Shown here: positions 24,326 to 31,145 of the stretch, one piece after another
Layout of the letters: each line of letters opens with the position of its first letter
Numbering within the stretch: position 1 is the stretch's first letter
Source: Colivivens sp964452915
GTDB lineage: Bacteria; Bacteroidota; Bacteroidia; Bacteroidales; Bacteroidaceae
Assembly: GCA_964452915.1 (NCBI GenBank)
Contig: CAYVNW010000036.1
Coordinates: 1-33,615, forward strand
DNA length: 33,615 bases
Direction: 5' to 3'
The notes under the pieces: generated by a model
Database searches by the model: none
What the model was told of the DNA's origin: nothing
What the model saw: the letters and a program-made list of their open reading frames with translations, nothing else
Program-made: the position numbers and the translations under genes

Positions 24326-27300
24326 TTAGAAATTTAATTCAAATCCTATAGAGAAGCTGCGGCTCTTAGGGTATGCTCCACGGTCGATACCTGTGTCAAG
24401 CTCTGGATCATAGCCTTTGTAATTTGTTATGGTAAACAGGTTCTGTGCGTTCACAAACAGTCGTACACTTTCTACGTACCTGCTGAACGGAACTGTATAC
24501 CCAATGGTAACATTTTGTAGTTTCAGATAGCTTGCACTTTCCACATAACGGCTGTCAAGGTAACTGGTTGCCATCGAGCCGCTTATTGCCGGAATGTCTG
24601 TATGTGTGTTCTCGGGTGTCCAACTGTTAAGTACCGATGCCAGTGCGTTGTAGCTGCCAAGTGGATTCTCAAGCGAGCGTCGCAGCAAGTTGACGTTTTT
24701 ACCGCCTTGTGACCCCTTGAATAAGATAGACGCATCGAGTTGTTTCCAATGGAAGTTTGTTGCTATACCATAGAAGAAATCCGGCTGTCTGCTGCCGAGG
24801 ATAGTTAAGTCGTATGTGTTGACAACACCATCGGGTTCACCATTTGGTCCGCTTATATCACGTAATATTGCTTTGCCTGTCTGTGCGTCCACTCCGTCGA
24901 AGATCAGTCCGTAGAATGAACCCACTGGTTCGCCTTCCTTCAATATACTTTCACGTAAGTCGCCACTGGTCAATTGCTTAACGCTGTTGCTCATGTGAGT
25001 AAGTTTATTGTCGTTGTGTGTGATATTGGCCGACAAACTCCATCCCAGGTCATGACGTTTGATAAGTACAGCGTTCACGCTCAGTTCTATTCCCTTGTTA
25101 ACCACATTGCCTGCGTTCATAAGTTGTGAAGTAGTACTGGTCGATGAGTTTACAGGTAATACAAGCAGAAGATCGTTTGTTTTCTTATAGTAATAATCGG
25201 CAACAAAGTTGATACGGTTCTTGAACAATCCGACATCCAGCCCAATGTTATAGCTGACGGTGGTTTCCCATTTTAAGTCTGAGTTGCCAAGATTGCTTTT
25301 TGAGTAAGCTGTCTGTCCGCCATAGCTCGTGGCCGTATAACTTGCTGTATATTCGTAGTCTCCAATTTCTTGGTTGCCTACACTTCCGGCACTTGCCCGC
25401 AATTTTAATTCAGAAATAAATGTCAGAGGCTTCATGAAATGTTCACGGTCGATATTCCATGAGAGTCCAAGTGAAGGAAAATAGCCCCATCGGTGGTCCT
25501 TGGAGAAACGACTTGAATGGTCAGCTCTGAATGTAGCAGTGGCATTGTAACGGTCGAGCAGAGTATAGTTTACACGTGCGATGAGGGAGTTGAGGGTTGC
25601 CTTGCTTTGACCCGAGCTTGGAGTATATACATGCGAACCGTCGCCGAGATTATTATAGCCAAGGTCTTCGTTGGTATATTGTGAAGTAGTACTGACATTG
25701 AAGTTTGTTTTTGTGTCTTGTATGGTGTAGCCCACTAAAGCACTCAAGTAGTGTTTGTCACTCAGACGCTGATCGTAGTCGAGTGTGAATTCACCTTGAA
25801 CCACTTGATTCTGTTTGTGTCCGATAGCCCCCACCCCTCCTTCGCTAAGTCCAAGCGACGTGTACGACGGAGCAAAATAGTTTTGAGTGATATTCGACCG
25901 TGAGACGCCTCCTGCGGCTTTAGCTTTCAGATGTTCGTTAATGAAATAATTTATTGCAGTGTTCAACAGCGCGTAATCATTGATGCTTTCAGCTGTCGTA
26001 TTCTTGAGGTCTGACACCGGATTTGCAGCAATCCCGTTTAGTTTAAAGTATGCATTTTCGTATGGGTTGGTGTAGTTGTATGTCCCGTCGTCATTGTATA
26101 CCGGCACCACAGGTGGCATAAACAGAGCATATGTAAGTGAGTTTGTTATGCCGGCCGAGTATGGTGAAGAAAAGTAATTGACGGGCTGTGTGGTGCTGAG
26201 TGAGTTTTGCTTTGTTTTTCCCAGTGTTGAAGACACTGTCAGCTTGAACGACTTCGATAGTTGATGGTCAATATTAGCGCGAAAGTTGTATCGTTTGAAG
26301 TCCGACCCGATTACGATGCCTTGTTGATCAGTGTAGGCGGCAGAAATCATCAGTCGCGTCTTGTCGTTGCCTCCGCTCACACTGATTTCATGGTTTTGAC
26401 TCACACCGGTACGCAATACAGCATCCTGCCAGTCAGTCCCCTTGCCTAATGAAGCGATTTGTTCGTCAGTATATCCCCCGCGGTTGCCAAAATAGTCTTT
26501 CTCCATGCGTGCCCATTCAGTAGCGTTGAGCAAGTTGAGATGCTTTGATGCAGAGCTGAACGAGAGTGTGGATTTGTATCGCACCGAGGTCTTTCCGTCT
26601 TTTCCCTTTTTTGTACTGACAATTATGACACCATTTGCACCTCTTGAACCATAGATGGCGGTAGCCGACACATCTTTTAATATCTCTATGCTTTCGATAT
26701 CGCTTGGATTGATGAACGACAGCGGATCAAGCGAACTCTCGATGCTTCCTATGCCTGTCTTCTGTGTACTAAGATCGTTTTGGTATATGAAGCCGTCGAC
26801 AACATATAGAGGATTGTTGCTTGCATTGACCGAGTTGCCACCACGGATACGTATTTCCGAACCGGCTCCAGGTTGTCCGGAAGATATAATGTCAAGACCT
26901 GCTACAGCTCCGCCAAGAGCCTGGTCGAGAGTGGTTGTAGGGAATCCTTCAAAGACATCAGCCGACACGGTTGCCACAGCACCCGTAAGCTGTTCACGCC
27001 GCTGAGTGCCATATCCGATGATAACGACCTCATCGAGTGCATTGAAATCCTCACTGAGCCACAGTTCTATATCCTCATCGTTTGCCTCATATACTTCAAG
27101 TTCCTCGCTGAAGTAACCAGTATAACTTACCACGATGACAGCCGGAAATTTATTTACGTTCACATTGAACTGTCCGTTGGCATTTGTTACAGCAAGAGTT
27201 TTCACTTCATTATCACCTTTCAGACTTACAGCAGCACCTATGATTGGATCGCCAAGAGCCTTGTCGCGAACAGTGCCGTGAATGTTTTGTGCGTGTACTG

Positions 27301-27376
27301 CTATAATGTTGAGAATTAGTATAGCTATCGCTATGACGTACCTGCGTGATACGTCAAAATGAGTAATTATTCCCAT
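24326..27376 (-). CDS. SusC/RagA-family TonB-dependent transporter
   Basis: A 1016-residue outer-membrane receptor. A signal sequence at about residues 1-29 ends 'IAVHAQ'. A carboxypeptidase-D-like regulatory domain follows at 30-115 ('HGTVRDKALGDPIIGAAVSL'). The TonB-box/plug start is 'DEVVIIGYGTQRREQLTGAV' (about 125-145) and the plug signature 'IRIRGGNSVNASNNPLYVVDG' follows. Motifs 'ILKDVSATAIYGSRGANGVI' and the C-terminal 'FSIGFELNF' strand complete a 22-strand barrel. It should import its ligand with SusD in an energy-dependent manner. Downstream of the binding-protein-like gene by 48 bp; same operon. Confidence 0.96.
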   Translation of the reverse strand: MGIITHFDVSRRYVIAIAILILNIIAVHAQNIHGTVRDKALGDPIIGAAVSLKGDNEVKTLAVTNANGQFNVNVNKFPAVIVVSYTGYFSEELEVYEANDEDIELWLSEDFNALDEVVIIGYGTQRREQLTGAVATVSADVFEGFPTTTLDQALGGAVAGLDIISSGQPGAGSEIRIRGGNSVNASNNPLYVVDGFIYQNDLSTQKTGIGSIESSLDPLSFINPSDIESIEILKDVSATAIYGSRGANGVIIVSTKKGKDGKTSVRYKSTLSFSSASKHLNLLNATEWARMEKDYFGNRGGYTDEQIASLGKGTDWQDAVLRTGVSQNHEISVSGGNDKTRLMISAAYTDQQGIVIGSDFKRYNFRANIDHQLSKSFKLTVSSTLGKTKQNSLSTTQPVNYFSSPYSAGITNSLTYALFMPPVVPVYNDDGTYNYTNPYENAYFKLNGIAANPVSDLKNTTAESINDYALLNTAINYFINEHLKAKAAGGVSRSNITQNYFAPSYTSLGLSEGGVGAIGHKQNQVVQGEFTLDYDQRLSDKHYLSALVGYTIQDTKTNFNVSTTSQYTNEDLGYNNLGDGSHVYTPSSGQSKATLNSLIARVNYTLLDRYNATATFRADHSSRFSKDHRWGYFPSLGLSWNIDREHFMKPLTFISELKLRASAGSVGNQEIGDYEYTASYTATSYGGQTAYSKSNLGNSDLKWETTVSYNIGLDVGLFKNRINFVADYYYKKTNDLLLVLPVNSSTSTTSQLMNAGNVVNKGIELSVNAVLIKRHDLGWSLSANITHNDNKLTHMSNSVKQLTSGDLRESILKEGEPVGSFYGLIFDGVDAQTGKAILRDISGPNGEPDGVVNTYDLTILGSRQPDFFYGIATNFHWKQLDASILFKGSQGGKNVNLLRRSLENPLGSYNALASVLNSWTPENTHTDIPAISGSMATSYLDSRYVESASYLKLQNVTIGYTVPFSRYVESVRLFVNAQNLFTITNYKGYDPELDTGIDRGAYPKSRSFSIGFELNF

Positions 27377-27424
27377 AAATACGAGTGTTATTGTTCTGTG
27401 TTTTATTTTGTGTTTAGTGTATGA

Positions 27425-28306
27425 CTATTTTTGTGCCACGTTGCTATAGCTCCTCAGATATCCGAGTTGTTTTACATAATCCTGCCCCACTGTCGTTGCC
27501 CATACAATGAAGCTCTCGGCACGGCTGTCGTTGCTATTTATTCTTATACTGCCTGTCGGCAGGCCATTCTTGCCGTGTGTACTTAGATAATCTGTAAGTG
27601 CATCAATGTTTTGTATTGCAGCACGTTCTTCGTTGCTGACATGCCCGTCACCGTCAAGGTCTACCGGCAAAATGACCAATCCTTTGGCTGGTTTTCGCGT
27701 ATCGCTGTCGTATACCAAGCTTGCAACGTCTACCGCTATCGCATCAGTGTGCTGTAAAACTGCAGTTATAACGTTTTCCTCGCGTCCTATTACTTTCTTG
27801 GCTTTTATGGCACTCATATCAACGTTCAGCGTATGAGCCAGCAACTCGGTTGTGATGGCATGTTTGCCTCCTAACACGTATGCCGTGCCTTGTATCTGCT
27901 TCGATTCTTGGCTGTCGAAATAATCACTGGCACTTTTACCTACAAACAATTCGCGGGTAAGTTTTGCATTGAGCCCCTTACGCAGACGTTTGTCTTGAGA
28001 CAGAGAGCCTTGAGCATTTGCTATTGGCAGGAGTACGTAATGCGCAAGTGTACCGGAAACATTGCCGCCATCGTTGGTTATATTTACGGTTGCGTCACCA
28101 TCCCCTGCAGTGCTGACAATCTCCGCCGCAAATTGTGGGTTTACTTTGCTGTACTCGTTGACGAGGGTTTCCATGAGTGGTTGTGTGAATCTTGCGTCCG
28201 CTATGTTGATGCGAACTGTTTGTGCTTCGACTGTCTGTATCATAAAAACACCGAGTACGACTGCCATTGTCTTTACCGACTCTATAATACTTTTTTTTGC
28301 TTCCAT
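27425..28306 (-). CDS. Periplasmic binding-protein-like protein with EF-hand loop, first gene of SusCD operon
   Basis: A 293-residue exported protein (signal peptide residues 1-28, ending 'TVEA'). The body resembles class-II periplasmic binding proteins of the PstS/molybdate-sulfate type: 'FTQPLMETLVNEYSKVNP' (residues 40-57) matches their first helix. Residues 216-227 form a perfect calcium EF-hand loop (D216, D218, D220, G221, E227). There is no ABC permease or ATPase nearby, so it probably presents or senses a ligand together with the SusC/SusD pair rather than feeding an ABC transporter encoded here. The start at 28306 follows a ~365-nt structured leader. The family assignment is from motif shape only; the ligand is unknown. 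Confidence 0.65.
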   Translation of the reverse strand: MEAKKSIIESVKTMAVVLGVFMIQTVEAQTVRINIADARFTQPLMETLVNEYSKVNPQFAAEIVSTAGDGDATVNITNDGGNVSGTLAHYVLLPIANAQGSLSQDKRLRKGLNAKLTRELFVGKSASDYFDSQESKQIQGTAYVLGGKHAITTELLAHTLNVDMSAIKAKKVIGREENVITAVLQHTDAIAVDVASLVYDSDTRKPAKGLVILPVDLDGDGHVSNEERAAIQNIDALTDYLSTHGKNGLPTGSIRINSNDSRAESFIVWATTVGQDYVKQLGYLRSYSNVAQK

Positions 28307-28348
28307 TGTTGTATTTTGTGTTTGTGTTATTTTTTATAGTGATTATAT

Positions 28349-28367
28349 TTAGATTTCTGAAATCTAA
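28349..28367 (-). other. Leader hairpin 3 (perfect 8-bp inverted repeat)
   Basis: TTAGATTT-CTG-AAATCTAA on the plus strand is a perfect inverted repeat with a 3-nt loop, located 43 nt before the start codon of the binding-protein-like gene and inside the predicted leader transcript. On the minus strand an A/T-rich tail follows but no T-run, so it is either a regulatory hairpin or a protein-binding site. Confidence 0.6.
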
Positions 28368-28376
28368 GTTTAATGT

Positions 28377-28400
28377 ACATGGAGATGGACCGATCCATGT
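28377..28400 (-). other. Leader hairpin 2 with two nested inverted repeats
   Basis: ACATGGA (28377-28383) pairs with TCCATGT (28394-28400), while the inner ATGGA (28385-28389) can instead pair with TCCAT (28394-28398). Because both left arms compete for the same right arm, the element offers two mutually exclusive foldings, as expected of a switching leader. Confidence 0.5.
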
Positions 28401-28432
28401 CTTCCTGTGTGTATTATATTATTATAAATAAG

Positions 28433-28452
28433 GTGTAACCGATTAGTTACAC
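28433..28452 (-). promoter_or_regulatory. Attenuator-like hairpin 1 overlapping the leader-peptide stop codon
   Basis: GTGTAAC and GTTACAC form 7-bp perfect arms with a 6-nt loop. In the minus-strand transcript the 5' arm contains the last two sense codons of the Cys-rich leader peptide and the loop region begins with its stop codon. The following sequence is A/U-rich (CUUAUUUAU) but not a strong U-run. A ribosome stalled on the Cys codons at 28475-28464 would be expected to cover the 5' arm and prevent the hairpin from forming. Confidence 0.6.
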
Positions 28453-28571
28453 ATACACATTCGACAGCAACAACACACCATAGACATACAGCTTTTACTC
28501 TTTCCGTAAAGTCGGAAAATAGAAGTAAAAGCCGATGTCGTCACCAATAATATAATAAATGTATAAGTCAT
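28443..28571 (-). CDS. Cys/Met-rich leader peptide (42 aa), candidate cysteine attenuator
   Basis: A 42-codon ORF within the leader of the SusCD operon, starting at the ATG at 28571. Residues 4-20 are hydrophobic and signal-like ('TFIILLVTTSAFTSIF'); the tail has seven Cys and four Met among residues 28-41, including four Cys in a row at 33-36. The frame continues upstream to 28742, but the predicted promoter (28679-28686) lies within that extension; an ATG at 28664 is possible, giving 73 residues. The stop codon sits at the base of hairpin 1. Cys is rare in neighbouring proteins, so such a cluster is unlikely by chance. I infer that translation of this tail senses charged tRNA-Cys (or tRNA-Met) and controls the operon. 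Confidence 0.55.
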   Translation of the reverse strand: MTYTFIILLVTTSAFTSIFRLYGKSKSCMSMVCCCCRMCMCN

Positions 28572-28678
28572 GCGTGTCTGCTTTTGTGTTATTGTTTTGT
28601 CGTGAAACTTCATGTCCTGCGCCGTGGCTGCCTCCTTTGGTGAAGCTTGCCCAGCGGGCTTCATTCCGTTTTCGAGTG

Positions 28679-28709
28679 CAAAGTTACACACATTCCATAT
28701 ATGTTCCAA
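28679..28709 (-). promoter_or_regulatory. Promoter of the SusCD operon
   Basis: TAACTTTG (28679-28686, minus strand) matches the TAnnTTTG -7 consensus. About 19-20 bp upstream is TTGG/GTTG (28706-28710), a partial match to the -33 TTTG. Transcription from about 28672 would create a ~365-nt leader before the first operon gene, unusually long and containing the Cys-rich ORF and three hairpins. Confidence 0.6.
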
Positions 28710-28841
28710 CCTTTTTCCGAAGTTTAGAAAAACATTCCACAAACAATTGTCAATCCATGGATTTTATTCTTTATAGATTACCAAAAAAGCGAATTAGCAG
28801 AAAGATTTTCTATAAGAGATGTTGGGCGGCGTCTCGGCACC

Positions 28842-30209
28842 TCAAATAGGTTTGATTGCTCTCGGCTTGCACCAACATTCCACAATTAAATCAGCAATCT
28901 GCTCCAATCCCATTACACTTGTATTTACTATGAGATCATAGTCACGCCCGTCTGTCCAACGATGTCCTGTGTATTGTTGATAATGATTACTGCGCCCACG
29001 GTTCACTTGCTCAATTCGCCGTGCTGCGGCATCTGCCGTCAGATTGTCTTTTTGGATTATGCGTCTGACTGCATCTTCACGGCTCGATTTTACAAACACA
29101 CGAAAAACATTCTTGTCATCACGTAATATCCAATTGGCGCATCTGCCTACAATCACACATGGCTTTTTTGAGGCGAGATTACGTATGATGCGTCCTTCGT
29201 TCACAAAAATGGCATCATCATACGACGGATTCATTGAGAGAGGCACGCTCTTGTCTGTAAATATGAGCTCCAGCAATTTACTGTTACTTATATTCTGCTC
29301 GTTGTTCTTCACAAACTCTGTGGTATATCCTAGCTGCTTTGCTGTAGTATCGATTATGTCATGGTCGTAATAATCCACACCAAGCCGCTTAGCCAGCGTC
29401 TTGGCTAGTGTGAGTCCACCGCTTCCATATTCACGGGCTATAGTAATGACATACGGTACAGCATTTTCTTTAGCTTTTTCTTCCTCTGCCTCTTTTGTAA
29501 TTTGCTCACGTTCCTTGGATGGAATAAATATATTGTCGAGCCATGCAATATGAGGAGTGAATACCCTGACCATGAAGCCAACATAGAACATGCTGACCAG
29601 TGTCCCAACTCCAATCATCTTCCAATCCCAGTGCCCAAAGAACACAAACATAAAGACTATGCCTATAAGTACCAGAGTGGTGTCGGAACAAATCTTCACC
29701 TTACCAAAATCCTTCTTCGTTGCCTTGGCAATTGCCAGCGGTAAACCTTCACCGGCAAGCATCAGCGAATCACACCTTACTTCACAAGCAATGCCAAAGG
29801 CAAGTAATGCCCCATCTACAAGCAATTCTACGAACTGCAATGTATATCCTATCGCAGGGTTTATGTCTGAAGGTATTTGCATGTACGACGTCATCCACAT
29901 CGTCACATCAGTGTAAAAGCCAAACAAAAATGACACCAATATCTGAGTCAGTTGACGCCATTCATAGTCCTTCCGCAACAACAATATCTGTATGATAATG
30001 AAAAGCACATGCATACAGATAACGATCTGCCCCATTGTCATTGTTATTCCTGGAACCAGCGACAACACATACGGAGGTGCCGATATTGGTGACGAACCAA
30101 GATTCGCCCGTATTGACAATGATGTACCAAACGCAATTACAAACAGAATAAAGATGAAGCTGACATAGCGCCGTATCCATTCTTCTTTACTTCTCCTTAC
30201 CTTTGCCAT
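28842..30209 (-). CDS. Fusion of YczE/YitT-like membrane domain and cytidylate-kinase-like domain
   Basis: A 455-residue two-domain protein. Residues ~12-220 hold five to six hydrophobic segments resembling the YczE/YyaS/YitT (DUF6198) membrane family ('GTSLSIRANLGSSPISAPPY' at 28-47). After a charged linker rich in Glu and Lys (230-250), residues 252-450 form a Cytidylate_kin_2-type domain with 'ITIAREYGSGG' (255-265, a P-loop-like loop), 'YYDHDIID' and 'VIVGRCANWIL', followed by the lid-type 'RIEQVNRGRSNHYQQYTGHRW'. The nucleotide-kinase part should face the cytosol. I infer that nucleotide binding or phosphorylation regulates the membrane part; transported substrate unknown. A -7 element, TAATTTTG, is at 30262-30269 on the minus strand, giving a ~45-nt leader. 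Confidence 0.85.
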   Translation of the reverse strand: MAKVRRSKEEWIRRYVSFIFILFVIAFGTSLSIRANLGSSPISAPPYVLSLVPGITMTMGQIVICMHVLFIIIQILLLRKDYEWRQLTQILVSFLFGFYTDVTMWMTSYMQIPSDINPAIGYTLQFVELLVDGALLAFGIACEVRCDSLMLAGEGLPLAIAKATKKDFGKVKICSDTTLVLIGIVFMFVFFGHWDWKMIGVGTLVSMFYVGFMVRVFTPHIAWLDNIFIPSKEREQITKEAEEEKAKENAVPYVITIAREYGSGGLTLAKTLAKRLGVDYYDHDIIDTTAKQLGYTTEFVKNNEQNISNSKLLELIFTDKSVPLSMNPSYDDAIFVNEGRIIRNLASKKPCVIVGRCANWILRDDKNVFRVFVKSSREDAVRRIIQKDNLTADAAARRIEQVNRGRSNHYQQYTGHRWTDGRDYDLIVNTSVMGLEQIADLIVECWCKPRAIKPI

Positions 30210-30261
30210 TATATATTCATTTTTATAACACTCATGATGTGTCTCTACTTGTTTTTCATTG

Positions 30262-30269
30262 CAAAATTA
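30262..30269 (-). promoter_or_regulatory. -7 element for the membrane/cytidylate-kinase-like fusion gene
   Basis: TAATTTTG on the minus strand matches TAnnTTTG. CTTG occurs 20 bp upstream (30290-30293), a partial -33 match. The predicted start near 30255 lies about 45 nt before the ATG at 30209. Confidence 0.5.
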
Positions 30270-30609
30270 CCACTTATATTTATTTTAAGCAAGAAATATA
30301 TTTATTTTTGGCTTTGTACGTTACTGATTGGCCGCCATTATTGCATTTTTATTCATGTGTCTGACAAGGCTACAATGCATATGTCATCCTCGCATCATGA
30401 GATGCCATTCTTCATAATCCAGTGCATGTCCGTTATCCCAAATCACAAAGTGATTGAGAGAACCCTCATAGTGTACTCTTTTGCACTGCAACATAAACAC
30501 AGTCCATCATAGTGCTTATGAGTCCACCGGGCCCACCGCTTAATACACCTCTGCGAACTGTGTCAAGTGGCGTCCCTCTCCACCTTTTCACTCCGAGGCA
30601 CCAGCCTAC

Positions 30610-30627
30610 TATCTGCGATAGCAAATG
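30610..30627. repeat. 18-bp direct repeat, copy 1
   Basis: TATCTGCGATAGCAAATG here is identical, in the same orientation, to 31147-31164 at the 3' end of the RND gene. The two copies bracket 519 bp that include the repeat array. Confidence 0.8.
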
Positions 30628-30712
30628 TAGAAACCTACAATATTATTGTCATTAGTGCCGCTGTATGAGAACATGAGAGTCCGTATTATTTATGTCTGTA
30701 AATCAGCATGTT

Positions 30713-30909
30713 CTGTGGTCGTACGACTATAAGGGTAGTAAACGTACGTTCACTCAGTGCTTGGTCGTACGACCACAGGTCTTATGGACGTACGACCACA
30801 GAATTGATGCTTTTTAGTCAACGGATAGTAAACGAGTTCGTTTACTAATCGGGCTTTGTACGTACGACCACTGCCATTTTAGTAAACAGATAGTAAACGG
30901 TAGTAAACG
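30713..30909. repeat. Interspersed repeat array: CGTACGACCAC and TAGTAAACG units
   Basis: Two word families alternate. CGTACGACCAC-type units occur at 30766-30778, 30789-30801 and 30861-30873, with an inverted copy at 30713-30725. The copy around 30762-30775 is a perfect 14-bp palindrome, TGGTCGTACGACCA. TAGTAAAC units occur at 30736, 30826, 30880, 30891 and 30901, the last three spaced 10-11 bp apart. The 30826 unit faces an inverted copy to make a perfect 22-bp palindrome (30826-30847). The pattern resembles intergenic repeats in Prevotella genomes; function unknown. Confidence 0.8.
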
Positions 30910-31145
30910 CATTTGGAAACCGGCACGATCACTGCCATCTGCCCCACTCGTCTAAGGCTTCTGAATGGCATGTGAGCACTGTTCATTAGCATAGCACGGT
31001 TATACCGCACCCACCCCGTCATCATGAGGATTCATCCGAGTGGATCTTCATAGCGGAGCCCATAGCACTAATGCATAGCATGCTTATAGTGAAATGAGGA
31101 TCTACTCACTACATAGAGAGGACGGAAATGCCATGACGCCGCCAC

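Larger units (their letters stand above)
30270..31145. other. Long gene-free region with repeat array
   Basis: No convincing gene was found in this stretch on either strand. A plus-strand 92-codon frame at 30234-30512 runs into it from its left edge but has no promoter, homology or coding character I can recognise. The region holds an 18-bp sequence (30610-30627) duplicated from the end of the RND gene, an array of palindromes and repeats (30713-30909), and G/C-richer sequence around 30520-30600 and 30920-31060 unlike the flanking genes. It may contain an unrecognised small RNA or the remains of a deleted element. Confidence 0.55.

Noticed and set aside
26655..27319. Overlapping plus-strand frames opposite the SusC gene
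   Set aside because: They lie entirely within the SusC coding region, whose motifs are unambiguous, and show no independent features.
28572..28742. Upstream extension of the Cys-rich leader ORF to 99 codons
   Set aside because: The predicted promoter -7 element (28679-28686) lies inside this extension, so the first codons would not be transcribed. A 73-codon form from 28664 remains possible but would have almost no 5' UTR.
30234..30512. 92-codon plus-strand frame in the gap next to the membrane/kinase fusion gene
   Set aside because: It overlaps the predicted promoter of the opposite-strand gene, has no promoter of its own and no recognisable family features. Hydrophobic content fits AT-rich noncoding sequence.
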